Shown here in pieces: positions 37,801 through 50,100 of a stretch of DNA of 64,000 bases; the first letter of the stretch is position 1, and each line of letters starts with the position of its first letter. Position numbers and translations under genes: made by a program. The stretch is taken from positions 3,930,501 to 3,994,500 of the forward strand of contig OZ004598.1 of assembly GCA_963924555.1 (NCBI GenBank), read 5' to 3'. Origin of the DNA: Crambe crambe (Eukaryota; Porifera; Demospongiae; Poecilosclerida; Crambeidae). The notes under the pieces were generated by a model. That model did no database searches. It was given only the letters and a program-made list of their open reading frames with translations, and was not told where the DNA came from.

Positions 37801-38545
37801 TTTCTTATAGGATGCAGTCTTCCATATAGTTTGTGCACTTGGCCTCTTTGCTGGTGCAGTGGCCCTAGCTACATATGTTAATGAATGGAGACAACTGATG
37901 CTGCGCGGACCTAATAATCTTCCCGCAGGTCCATTTCCACGCCGTGATGACATTGCCAGTGCAGTCATAGCCACAGCAGTAAGTATTTAACTACATTATT
38001 ATTACATGACATGCATGGAACCTGCATGTGGCTGTAGTGCTCCATGCAGCAGCTAGTATATTGCATGGAACCTGCATGGTAGCTAGTATGCTTTATATAT
38101 GACATGCATGGAACCTGCATGGCAGCTAGTATGCTTTATATATTATGACATGCATGGAACCTGCATGGCAGCTAGTATGCTTTATTATGACATGCAGCTA
38201 GTATGCTTTATATATGACATGCATGGAACCTGCATGGCTGTAGTGCAGCTAATTTGCTTTATAGCTGACTCCTATTCCAGTGTTTTAGCTAAAAGTAAAG
38301 AAAAGTGTCTTTAGCCTCCTATTTTTTGGACCAATACACAGCATTACTGTTCCACTGTTTGGAAATACACTTAGTGCTCCATTAATTATGCAAATTTCTC
38401 TTCTCTCTAATAGTTCTTCTCCTTCATCTTGATGATCGTCTTTATTGGAGTTGCTGTGTTCATGATAGTGGGTGGTTTTGTGCTCAAGTGGAACCCAACG
38501 AGGGGCAAGTACAAATCTGGTGGTGGTGGAGGTGGTGAAAAGTAG
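30185..38545 (+). CDS. Four-transmembrane MARVEL-like protein, copy 1
   Basis: Four exons, all joined in phase 0: 30185-30301, 32574-32798, 37811-37978 and 38414-38545 (213 aa). The protein starts [11 protein letters not shown] and has four predicted membrane segments: [18 protein letters not shown] running into exon 2 ([10 protein letters not shown]), [40 protein letters not shown] with LFAGAVALA, and [20 protein letters not shown]. It ends [10 protein letters not shown], a Gly run and EK. Four spans, short ends and a charged loop ([12 protein letters not shown]) before span 4 resemble MARVEL-domain vesicle or junction proteins; this is a fold-level inference. Intron 1 holds a 352-bp MITE and intron 2 an antisense copia element. 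Copy 2 has the same exon phases and intron sequence. Confidence 0.75.
30475..30826. mobile_element. TAGTCTCGC-type MITE with about 85-base inverted arms
   Basis: The ends are TAGTCTCGCGGGCCAGACTC and, inverted at the right, TAGTCTTGCAGGCAAGACTC, continuing into GATTCTTTCC. The matching intron of copy 2 (near 41481) lacks it and reads straight through from GGCTAAAA to GTTGTG. It is the same type as the 54993-55767 element. Confidence 0.8.
31710..31848. repeat. Poly-C and (CA)n tracts
   Basis: A C run of about 34 bases (31710-31743), then a (CA)n repeat of about 33 bases (31816-31848). A second C run follows at about 31888-31906. All are in intron 1 of gene copy 1. Confidence 0.9.
32897..33475. 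mobile_element. Decayed TTAA-flanked MITE, right end lost
   Basis: The left end TTAAGGGTGCAGGCAC, then CGCCCACGCATGGTTGCTAG, matches the 8930-9522 element (GGTGGTGGCACG, then CGCCCACACATGGTTGCTAA). The right terminus is not clear before the copia remnant begins. Confidence 0.45.
33480..35581 (-). pseudogene. Copia pol: integrase end, reverse transcriptase, RNase H (broken)
   Basis: The frame runs on from the in-frame TGA at 35584-35582. Integrase continues ([24 protein letters not shown]) to about 35130, where a one-base frameshift occurs. The reverse transcriptase then reads from about 35229 to 33829, with [13 protein letters not shown] and the catalytic YVDD (in [11 protein letters not shown]). 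RNase H-like sequence (33840-33480) is recognisable only across further frame changes. The element cannot encode intact Pol. Confidence 0.85.
35582..37171 (-). pseudogene. Copia gag-protease-integrase frame, ended by a stop in integrase
   Basis: A 529-codon frame. The Gag part (about 1-200) is the type common in copia elements, followed by a zinc knuckle ([14 protein letters not shown]), an aspartic protease site ([12 protein letters not shown]), the GAG-pre-integrase segment ([20 protein letters not shown] with [10 protein letters not shown]) and the start of the integrase core ([20 protein letters not shown]). It stops at a TGA where the integrase should continue in the same frame. Confidence 0.85.
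37995..38265. repeat. Minisatellite in intron 3 of MARVEL-like gene 1
   Basis: Five to six imperfect units of the type GACATGCATGGAACCTGCAT followed by GGCAGCTAGTATGCTTTAT. Fewer, more diverged units occur in the same intron of copy 2 (52370-52520). Confidence 0.85.
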
Positions 38546-38654
38546 GCTGTGCAGATTGTCATGAGAGACTGAACAAAAAATTAATTACCTAAAAAGTAGT
38601 CACTAACGACACACTGCACAACTACCTTGAAAGTTTTCATTTAGCTAATAATTT

Positions 38655-39140
38655 TACGGCCATGATCTGCGCATGCATAGCTACAACTGAACCTCTTGCA
38701 GTGATGAGTGGGAGAACTAGACCTTGAAGATTAGCGACATCGGATGATCACATCTATAATTATAGTATTGTGAAATAGCTAGCAGTTTGACAATTTGAAT
38801 GTTAATTACCACATTTTGCATGCAGATGATCATGGTGCGGCTGCAGAGCAGCACTGCTTCCTTAGAGATTTTTCTCTGTTAGAAAACTTAATTATACAGT
38901 ACTACAAACAAGAGCATTAAGAATAATAGTAATATGTACCTAGCATGAGAATTGAACTAGTTGATTTTTGTCATTAATTACATTGTGTAATTCTACAGGT
39001 AGAACACTTTAGAGAGAAAGAGCACATGACAAGAAGATCAGCTATATAATATGACTGTGTATGCAAGCCTGTAAGGGTCTGGCAAGCTCTGGACACACTT
39101 TTGGTAACCTCAGATGCTCAGAATTGGTGCATGGAAGCCT
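38655..39140 (+). pseudogene. Relic of a further MARVEL-like gene copy
   Basis: 38665-38735 (GATCTGCGCATGCATAGC, TACAACTGAACC, GGGAGAACTAGACCTTGAAG) matches the start of copy 3 exon 1 (61817-61885). 39090-39140 (GCTCTGGACACAC, TTTTGGTAACCTCAG) matches sequence just after exon 2 of copy 3 (63675-63725). The region between is collapsed and non-coding, so this looks like a deleted copy-3-type gene between copies 1 and 2. Confidence 0.5.
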
Positions 39141-39659
39141 AATGTTTCTAATGAAGAGACAAAGCACTTCTTGCTGTGTAAAAAATTCCATGTACCCCTT
39201 AAGTATAGGGGCAACCGGTTAATTGGAGTTGGGGAACCCCCTTCCTTTCTGATCTGTTACAATTACCTAGCCCATGCCACATTATTGTATATTTTACAAT
39301 GATGACCCTTTACCCACCATATGGGTGCATGCGCGTGCGGCACACAAGAGTATAGCATTTGTTATGGTAATGACCCTTTACCCATCTCATGAAGCTTGGT
39401 AGCACCTTGTATGACTCTGATGCAAGGATCTCGGCAGGACCTCCATTGTAACTCTTTCACTAGTTAGATACCACAAATTCTTGTGACTTTATAACATAAT
39501 GACTTAATAGCTAAAATTAATGATAAGGTCACACACAAAGTAAAATTTGTTTGAAGGTATAGCTAGAACTCAAAACTCATGGAACTTACATTTATAATAG
39601 TAGTTTAATGAGAATTATATAGATGTAATTACTTATAAGGCAGTTAGCTATAATTTAAA

Positions 39660-40003
39660 AACAAAGAAGTCATGAGGTTTCTTTGCACCATTCAATGGAG
39701 ACCCAACATATTTAGGACTTTTCAGCTTACAAAAATTAATGATAACTGTTTGCCAGTGTTCAATCCATCAACATCTTTTTTCATGATCTAATAAAGAGAG
39801 AATTCCTGAAAACACTGCAGCTAGCTATAGTTAAAACCAGAGAATAGACTTACTACTGGAGCTGTCAAAGGTTGAATGGTCCACATATTAACAGCCACAC
39901 CACTTGCTGGGATGTTCAGTGTGATCTCACTCCGTTTGAAAGTGAATTGCTGATCAATTACATCATGAAGGTTCTCTCTTGGAAACATCTTGAAGAGTAT
40001 CTG
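39660..40003 (-). pseudogene. Two possible exons of an unidentified gene
   Basis: On the minus strand, a segment from about 40000 to 39854 is bounded by an acceptor (ATCTTCAG) and a donor (GTAAGT) and encodes FPRENLHDVIDQQFTFKRSE, then ITLNIPASGVAVNMWTIQPL. A second piece (about 39718-39660) after AAAAG reads SPKYVGSPLNGAKKPHDF and ends at a stop. I do not recognise the family and found no start, so this may be a gene fragment. Confidence 0.35.
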
Positions 40004-40779
40004 AAGATAGTAATGTTCATGTTTGTATACATTCTATATCTCTAATTGCTGCTGTATGGTTACCTTGGAATATAATTTTGCTGAATGATAGAATAATATG
40101 TGACAACTCAATTGCTGTCACTTTCTTTCACATACTAAATATGCAATCGATACAAGTTATGAGAAGTGGTTCTGAAAGAGAGAAAATCGACTCTTTCTTC
40201 TCACAATCGCAAACTTGCCAAAGCCTTTTATTTTTATAGCTAATAGTTTATTCTATAGTAGCTAAACAACATAGCCATTTCAATGACTTAATAGCAAGGT
40301 GCAGTGAAGGAGATGTGAAGGATTGTTTTCTGATTATCGAAAAACAAATGATAACAAAACTGGAGATTGAACGAGCTATTTTTATTTTGTTCGCTTCCTT
40401 TTATGTTTTCAATGTTAACTATCCCTTAGGGTGTTGTAATTTTTATTTATTATTAGAGTGTTTGTTTTTAAAGAAGAAAATCACTGGACGAAAACCAAGA
40501 CTCTCTTCTGTTTTGACAGAACTTACTTCGTAAAATTTACCATGCTTTATATATTATATTATTGGAAAAATTAATTTTATTACTGCTATAATATGTTGTA
40601 GTGAGAATCACCACAGCCTGTCATGATCTTCACTAATGCTTGTGGTGATTAACACTACTAAAAATGTAGTGAAACAGTTGTAGTGAAGTTCACCAGCATA
40701 ATTGTGGTGATCCCTGTGGGAAGAATGAACTCTATACATAGCTAAAACCATAAAAGAGAGGAAAAAAGACCAGGAACAA

Positions 40780-41073
40780 GTAAGGGAAAAATCATTTCTT
40801 GAAATGAAAAAAAGATGTAGGGATGACCACTGCTCAAAAAAGTAAGGAAACAAGAAGGATGGAAATGGGATCAATCTTTGTTCTGTATATCCAGCCAACA
40901 ATCCCTACATATACGTCGGGTAGCTCCAGGTAATGTACGTATATGTAGGGATTGTTGGCTGGATATACAGAACAAAGATTGATCCCATTTCCATCCTTCT
41001 TGTTTCCTTACTTTTTTGAGCAGTGGTCATCCCTACATCTTTTTTTCATTTCAAGAAATGATTTTTCCCTTGT
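40780..41073. mobile_element. Foldback element, copy 1
   Basis: Two near-perfect inverted arms of about 135 bases (starting AGGGAAAAATCATTTC, ending AACAATCCCTACATATACG) surround a short loop. Related copies are at 53136-53426 and 56361-56670. This one lies just upstream of MARVEL-like gene 2 and is inverted relative to its flanking extension (40735-40780). Confidence 0.85.
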
Positions 41074-41136
41074 TATAGTACATTCGGCACCCGAGATAAG
41101 GATGGCACGCGCGGAAAAGATATTAGTTCATGCGCT

Positions 41137-41144
41137 TGACGTCA
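41137..41144 (+). promoter_or_regulatory. CRE-type palindrome TGACGTCA upstream of MARVEL-like gene 2
   Basis: The same TGACGTCATCAGTC block as upstream of copy 1, but only 34 bases from the ATG instead of 198, because about 160 bases of leader are missing. Confidence 0.6.
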
Positions 41145-41170
41145 TCAGTCTATTATTGCATGGTTGCAAG

Positions 41171-44100
41171 ATGAGTGAAGGCGGCGTTACTACCAAAAGA
41201 TTTATTAGCCCTGGAATAGGGATCCTCCAGTCTTTGCAAGGAATCTTGGAACTTGTTATCAGAGGCACTGCACTGGTAAAAATAATTTATAGGTAGATCT
41301 AGCTACAACTTGTTATGAATACCCCCTACAACTTCAATGTTTCATGGAGCTGCATAACCAAATTTCAGGATATAGTTGGACCTCCTATGAGCATGTAGAA
41401 GCTTGGTATTAATGTAGCTCCGTGTAGCCTCAAATTATGAATGGTTATTCATATTACCCTGTATTCAGATTTAGCTTGGCTAAAAAGTTGTGCAAATGCT
41501 AAACTTGAACTGCAGGGATTCATTTTCCAAAAATCCGTTCCCATGTATTATGTGGGGAAGGGAAGGTACATACACTGCTAATAAGCAGTCAATACGCACG
41601 TGGCGGGCGACTTCCATATATGGAAGGAGTTAATCATGACAGAATGAATATTAAAATAATAGGAAATTACATACCAGCTTGCATCTGACCTTGGTTACCA
41701 AGAACTAACAAGTTGCTTAACCACCAGACATATTTCAAAGAAGCGATCTATACAGGAGTGCAGCCACTGTGACCAAAAGTTACAAAACCTATTTTTTCCA
41801 GACATTCCTTGTTTATAACAATTTGAGAGTCAATAAGGCCAGAATGCTGCTTTTAAAGAGTAGATATTCAATACAAGACACTTTTCAATTGTGTCTTGCA
41901 TTAGATAAAGTAGAAAATCGATGGGAGGAAACATCATAAAACGATTATAGCTAATCAAAACAATAATAATGGATACTTAGTGTGCATGGTCTGTTTTTGC
42001 ATGTGTGGTGATAATAGGAATGGTAAAGTGAATCTGGAGGATATGTAATAGTTAGAACACGGTAGTCTGGTGATTATGGCCAATAAACAACCGAATCCGA
42101 GGGCGCAGCCCGAGGATAAGGTTGTTTATTTGGCCATAATCACCAGGACTACCGTATTCTAACTGTTATATATCCCCAGGGCGCACGATTTCATTGGTCG
42201 GTCTGTAGCTAGAGCGTAGCTACCCCTTAGTTACGAAACAAAACGAAAACTCCTGCCATGGCTTGTCCCTGTCCTGTGATGTGCCGTTGTTCAGACGCCA
42301 ACTCTAGCCTCGTGCTCTCAAGCAAGACTACGAACTACGAGGCTCCTCCCATGCCCACCACACCCAGCTATTAACGAGTTCCTCCACCCACGTTTTGTGT
42401 TTGCTAGCGACAGCGAAGCTAGCGGAAGGTATGACGCCAAATACCAATGGGCCTTAGAAATAATTTCTTCTTGTGGAAAATTGCAAAAAAAAAAAGAAGT
42501 TTCCTTGTGACCCAGCACCAGATGACTTCTTCATTTTCCAACAATCAGCTATAAACTACCCAGAGACAGAAATAGATTCTTTAGTAATAGTTAATGACAA
42601 TGTTATATACTGATCGTTAACTTCATAATCATCTTCTTCCAACAGTCAGCTATAAACTACCAACATAATACAGAGACAGAAATAAACTCTTTAGTAATAG
42701 CTAGGTAATGACAATGTTATCTGATCATTATCTCATAGATTATCTTCATTATCATCTTCTTCCAACAGTCAGCTTCAGAAAACCTAAAACTGTTGTTATT
42801 CATAGCCTGGGGAACAGTGCGTTATGACTGTGCGTTATGAGTCATAATGCACTTTACCCTAAGGGAGGGAATTTATGACAGTAAGAGCACTTTTCTCTAT
42901 GGGAGTAAATGTATTAGGTGGGATATATATAAGACTTATTACACGAGTCAGCGTGAGATATTTCACAAGCCGAAGGGGAGTGAAATATCTCGCCATATCT
43001 CACAGCTGACGAGTGTAATAAGTGATTTATTCTTACAGTGCACAATGTATGTCACAACTAACAAGTCTAAGGAGTGTTTATAGCCATCATATAAACATAC
43101 GTCTGTAGGAAGCTATTATGAGAACCTGTAATACTCACAACGAAGCACTTTAGATAAGCCTAGCAGCCTACCAGGCCCTACAAACAACTAATGCACTTCG
43201 ACTAACCGCTGTAAGATTCAATTAAGCTTGCCTATCATCTTCAGAAATGTCGGCCAAAAAAAAGTTACTAGGCTAGTCTGCGCATGCGTAGTATACCGTT
43301 GAATATGGGGATTTATTCAATAGCTCGTCTATGGGGAAAATGTACTAGTGGGCGTGGTCTGTAAGAATAATAAATAATATTAAACATAATATGCCTCCGG
43401 CTATGGTTAGCCTAGCTATGGCATAAATGACTTTACAGCTGGGCCCGAGTGAAATGACCTCTTAACTCATAGCCTACGGGATTTTTGCGAGGCGCATACG
43501 CGCGCTATAATAATTGCATATGCGCATTAATTTTTTAAACGTTAAACAAACGAACAAAAAAAAAACCATAGTAATATTCAGTAACTGGACTGTGTTTTTC
43601 AAAGCAATCACCCAAGCACAGGAAGATATCACACTTCGGGCAGTAGTTCTGAATTTTTTTATCCTTTCTTTTGGGTGAACCCTTGTCACATACTACACAT
43701 CGCTGGCATTTCTTGCCTTATAAGGAAAGTGCTTTCCCACAAGACGGCTTGCAATTGGTTGCCTTCCAGGTGAAATACGAAGGTATGGAGGACAGGCTGG
43801 GGCTGCACGAAGTGATAGTACAGGTTGTACCAATTCCTCAATCAGCTTCAAACGGAATAACCTTTGTGTTTTCACAGCTGAAGATGGATGATTGGATCTA
43901 TACAAGATCCATGCATTGATGATCGTAATATCAATCAGCCTCCAAAAGACCTTTTTCCACCACTTCAAGCTTCTTCGAGTGGTCATAGAATAATAACTTA
44001 AGTGCTGGTCCGTCAAATCTACTCCCCCCATGTAGCAATTATAATCAGCAATCATTGATGGGCAAGGAATCGACTTCTTCTCCTTACATCCTTTTGGGCG

Positions 44101-47100
44101 CTTCATTACATACTCAATTGCCTTCTTGTGGAGTGCACTCATGACATAAACATCCTTCCTGTCTTTCCACCACGAAGCTGTTAGCGGATGTGTAGAACAA
44201 GCAGCAAACCTATATGAGCCTTGTGGCATAGATTTGTCGGACATAATAAGTGATTTGGGAAATCCTTTTCTGTCAGTTTGAACGGTTCCCGTGCAATATA
44301 TTCCCTTTTTAACTAAATCAGCGAGCAATGTTGGACTCGTATAAAAATTGTCCACATATAGGAGATGATTTTTTCCTTCATAGAGTCGGAGAAGATCCAT
44401 GACTACTCTATAGGCAAGGCCTTTCTTGCCAGTATCAGCCTCAGCCCCTGTATACACCTGCATTGCAAGAACATACCCTGTCTTGGCTTCTGAATTCACC
44501 CAAACTTTTATCCCAAATTTTGTAGGTCTCTTGGGGAGGTATTGTAGAAAAGCTACCCTACAATGGGTACCAATCATCATTTCGTCAATGCTAAGTTGGA
44601 AATACTGCGGACAAATGATCCAATAAAGGTCTGACTTTGAATAATTGATCATACCCCACTTCACCATACTTCTTTTGTTTGGAAGAGTCATTTAAGTGAA
44701 GATAACGGAGAATCCTTAAAAATCTGTCACGGGGGAGGATTGAAGAGAACCAAGGAGTAGCTAATACCTCATTTCTGCTCCAGTAGTCGCCTACTCGAGG
44801 TAGTTTGAGAAGCCCCATTGCCACATTCACAACTAAAAATGCTTTTAGCTCCGCCACACAAAATTGAAGGTTGACCTCCTTTTGCTCAGCAAATAATAAT
44901 GTTTGGTATACAATGGACTCCAAGATTGAATCAGGAAGCAAAAGCCGAAAGGTTTCAAGTGGTGTAGTTGCCTCTTTAGTACGTTCTGTTGGTCCAGTTG
45001 AGTGAGCAGTAAATGGTTGAATTTCAGATCGTTGGCTCACGGTAGCTTCAGATGGCGACACGATGTCATCCAGGGTCCACTTAAATTCTTCCTCGCTGTA
45101 CAAAGTAATAAACACAATATATTTTACCATGACTAAGTATACACAGTTTACAGACATGTATTGCACATACACACACATGCATGCATACACATACACCATG
45201 TATGTACATACGCATGATATTGCACACAATATCACACAAAGGGATCGAGTATGAGGTACTAATACTCTAGTGCTGCATGAATACTTTGCTAGAATCGATC
45301 TCTCCTCAAAAGTTAGAGGCATCTACTATGTGTAATACCTAGATTTCTTAGTGCTTGATGCTTTTCTGCTTCCTTTTCCTTGAGTGGCTCTTCCTCCTCC
45401 ACAAGGCAAGCTAGCCCCCCCTCCAGTTTCCTCTCCAGCACTTCCCTCACTATCACGTACACAAAAAATGTCAATAGCTTTCTATCAGTACAAAATCAAT
45501 TAGTGATAGGTTACGCAGAGGAGGCTATAAAAAATATGCTCAAGGCAAGTCTTGAACATGTATACACATTCAATAAGTATGCATTATGGAGGCATTATTT
45601 AGAAAAATCCAAGGTGTGATGCATAGTTTGAAGGAAAGCTTCACATAATGGAGGATAATGATCCTAGGTACACCTGCTCATGAATGGTAGGCATTATTGT
45701 AGTCATGAAACAGTCCCAGGTAGAAATAATGCATCCATTGGTCACTTTTTGCTCTGATTACTAGTAGAAATTTAGTCCTACCATTATAGAATACATGACG
45801 AAAATCGCTACTTAAACAATTCTACCTCGGCTATCACCTATATCTTGATCACACCCTCCTACGACGATTTAGCACAAACTAGAGGTATATTACCTAGATT
45901 CCTTAGCTGCCGTCTTTTTTCTGCTTCCTCTTCCTCGAGTGGCTTTCTGTCTTCCTCTGGCTACCCTATGTGAGCGTGCCCTCCCTCCAGTTTCCTCTCC
46001 AGCACTTTCTTCACTCTCACTGCTACTTGCGTAATGCCTTTTCTTAGCTGGAGGAGATTGGTCAACATCAGAGCTATCTGTCCCACAACTAGTTTCTCCG
46101 CTACATGTGAGCTCTGAAATAACAGAGCTATCCTCAACTGCAATATAAAATGAAGCTCAATTCTACTTCAAAACCACTATCAACCTAGTTAGCTGCTGCT
46201 GATTATGATGACAACTATTTTTTTACCACAGGCCTACCTTCTGAAAATTCGGCATGGTTGTCAATGAAATCTTTGTCCAATAAAAGAACAGAGTCTCTTT
46301 GGGCGGGCTCAACATATCTTCTTGAAGTTTTAGAGAACACTTTTGCTGGACTGCTACCAAAAGCCCCTTCTATAATCAAGTTTAATCTTTCTGCATCGTC
46401 TTCATCCGATGAACAAAACGTTTCAGCTTCACTAGTAGTGATCTCGTGAAAACTTTCTTCTTCAGAAGAACAGTACTCCTCACCGGGTGTGTAACTACCG
46501 GCAGCCAAGGCCATATCGTCAAAACTAACTCTCTTCTCCTTCGATCGAGTACACGTGGCGTGAAAAAGAAAAGACGCTAAAATTTTGATCGGCATATCGC
46601 GCATCGATCTTGCCATGCTCACACTTTTAGCGGGAGATTCAAATTAGTTTGCATTTTTTATGCTCAATAAATCTTCCTTTTTTACTGTTTCTTTAATAAT
46701 AATAATAATCACAAATGATGGTTATCTCTCATAATAATAATAAGCTTGAAACTTCATAGAAGACACATTTAGAAGGATTGGGGCCTTTTTGACCACCATT
46801 AGCAATTCATGTGTTGCCTCTGCTCCAAGCCATCATACAAACTGAGAAAGCTGCAAAGGAAAATCTACAACAAGAGGATATACTGATATGTATATATATA
46901 AAACAACATCTGGTGGTGCACTGGGTCAGAGATGGCTATACATAAACAACTAAACCCATGCATGCATGGTAAAGGATTGTGATGAACCTGTCACCATCAC
47001 ATGGTGAAACCAGCATCATTACTTTCACAGTGGCCAAAATGTACTCACTGAAACACCAATTAGTGAACTTCTTGCCTCGTGTAATTACCACTCATTAGTA

Positions 47101-50100
47101 ACATTTATACTCGATCCCTTACCATGTGCAACATGCCCAGGCTTGGTGAGGAACCCACACATCATTTGGCACTACTTGAATAATACAATCGACTTTGAGG
47201 CTTACTAACATGTGATGCACAATGCACTGATACATTCTAAGTACAAGGAATGTCCTACACTAACTCATCCTTCCAACAGAAGCTGCAGGTGTTTACTATA
47301 GCACTAGCCTTAATGGATATGCTCTCCAGTTCACATTCAGTAGTCATGCCAGTTCGTTTGCAGTGATTTTCTCCAGGACTTAAGGATCAGTGGTCATAAT
47401 AGATATGGTACACTAGTGTACAGAAAGACTGCAGTCCATACATGGATATCCTAGCCTTCTCCCCTCCCAACACACGCTCACACATACACACACACCCTCC
47501 CACGATTCAATAGTGAACACGCTCACACATACGCACACAACCTCCCACGATTCAATAGTGACCTATTCTGAGACCGGACATTCTTCGTTTAAACAGTCTA
47601 TAGCAAAAATTATCAGCTCATATCATAGCTAATGAGTTATGCATTAATACTGCTTACCAAAGTTTTGTGTCTGAGGTGTCACCAGACCCCTATTTTTTAC
47701 CAGGGGTTGTCGCCCGCCAGACTACATATTCACCCCAAAGGTCGAAAGACTAGCATGCCACACCTTACAGTCAATACGCACGAGGCAAATTTGCCTCAAT
47801 TCATATCCACGCCCACGACGAAGTGGGCTCATTTTAGAAAAAACGATCACATGGCGGTCAGTAGTGTTTGTGAAGGTTTCTCTCTTCAGACTGGTGTATG
47901 GTGAGTGCTTAACCCTCCCTACTGGATTTAGTTTTTTTTTCAATCGCTTGATAGCTATGTTCTGTCTACTTTTGGGAAGTTTTATTGAAGGAGTTTGAGT
48001 TGCCTGAATGAGGAGTGACATACTTCAAGTCTCTGTGGTTGGAGTTTACAGCCGCTATACCGAACCAGTTTTTCCCGCACATTGTGAATATCATTAGCGT
48101 GACCAAAGAATTCAATTAGCCAAAGAGTGACTTCCACATGGCTGAATCTTGCTGCAATTGGACGCCATAGATCTTTCATGCATGGAGCCTGAGACTGAAT
48201 TTGAAGGTTGAGTCAGCTAAGCGCCTAGTCTGGCGTAGCGGCGGGTCGCCTGAAAGATCTACAGTTGCAGGATGTTTTCGGGATCTTGCCTACGGGGTAT
48301 GGGAAAGCCTTTGCTATGGACATTCAACAAGATCTGCAGCTCTGGATCTCCTGAGCCATCCATAGTTTGTGCTGTGATTGAAGAACAAGTTATGGGCTGA
48401 CCATGGGTTTTTCCGTGACCGCGATGACATTCTCAATTCTGCGCTGATCACATTCCATTAGAACTGGTCCGGTATGGCGGTGGCACCAGACCCCTATTTT
48501 TTACCAGGGGTCGTCGCCTACCAGACTAGTGAATATGGTGACAACCATGCACAAAGTATTACCAACCCCTAGGCCTAGCTCTGTAATTTTGACCATGTGG
48601 CCTTGTTCATTTCTTCTTTGACAACTTATAATTATGTTTCTGCTCTAAGTACAATTCAGTGGCGTGGGAATGGCCAGGTTATGATTGCAAATTAGAACAT
48701 GATGTGATAACAGTACTGGATCCCAGGGGTGGGATTGAGGGGATTGCAACCCTGTTCCGTAGCTACTGTGGGGGGTCATTAAGTCATACCTATGACACAT
48801 GTCACTTCAAAGGATGTCTCTCGGAGATTGAGTATAACTGTGATATTTTGGGGACACCTTACTCCCAATGACTCCTTTGCTTCCACTTTGCAGGCAATCA
48901 CTCAGTGCATGAAGCAAGTCACATCCTATACTGTCCTATCACGTGGGTCCTCTAAAATGCCCCCAACCTTCCCCATCACATGTGTCTGCCCCTAATCCTG
49001 CAATGGGGGTGTAGGGCTTGCACCACACATGCACTAGATTATCTCTAACTGTAATTTCCTCAATGATTACACCTACCTGTGTCCATGTGCTCTATGCATG
49101 TGTCATGTCACAACACCCCTTTGCCTATATGACTGACCACACTACACACAAAGCATCTGGACTTCTTTCATGCAAAGCAAGCAAAAGTGGTAAAGCCAAC
49201 ATGCATGGGTCCTCCCATGTCATATTCCCTCTCCCACACCCTTCCTCATGGCCCATTAGCAACCATGCTGACCCACCAGCATTCCTTTGTGGTCTCTCTG
49301 TTAACTATACTCATGGTTTATAAAGCACATGCCCCTTTCCCCCTATCATTTCTAGCTTATAGTAACTAGACTATGCATTATAGCTATGGTGCACATATAG
49401 ACTAATGGCTTTTCTCCTTCACTCTCCCCTTCTTCCAGAATATGATATAGCTATACGCTTGCTAGACTAGAAGTATCTCTTTAGAGTACACACTATACAC
49501 ATGGCCGGAGGCACTGCTACGGCTGGTACGGCCATGGCCGTACCACCATTCAGAGTTTTTTTATTTTGTGTGTGTATGCAATTTGAAAATAACTTATAAC
49601 TTAGTAGCTACATGGCATTGCCTAGATCATACCAGATTGAAATCGAATCAATAACATTAAATTTTACTGGAGGGCTTCCCTCCCAGATGGTAGCTATGCA
49701 TGGCCGTACCACTACTAATGAGCTGGCTCCGGCTCTGATACAAAAAGATTAATCACTTTATTACACTTTTTATGCAGATCTTGATATTGGCCACACTCAT
49801 ATCTGCAGCAGTTGCCCAAAATCTAGTTGCTACTCTCGTGTCATTTTCAACTAATAATATTGATATCCGAACTAGAGGAGCTACTGGTTGGATTCTTTTT
49901 GTTGTAATAATAGCCTTCATCTATGAGGCACTGTCCATCATTCAGCGATTCATCAACTTCCAGATCTTATACACCACTCTTATCATAGTCTTCATCATTG
50001 TGGTAAGAATGATGTACAATATTATAAATAAGGGTGAAGAGGAGGCAAGTATCCCTCCCTCTCCCTGAGGAATTTTGTATCACTCTCCTTGAGCTTGGGT

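Noticed and set aside
37372..37974. 200-codon minus-strand frame
   Set aside because: It is the reverse of exon 3 of the MARVEL-like gene and its intron. The + strand exon has matching splice sites and a paralogue; the same shadow occurs at 52155-52433.
37995..38265. Possible CRISPR array
   Set aside because: Units are contiguous imperfect repeats without unique spacers, in a eukaryotic intron.
40608..41296. Frames encoding MLAGYTEQRL... at three places
   Set aside because: They are arms of the foldback element, identical on both strands, with no conserved protein features.
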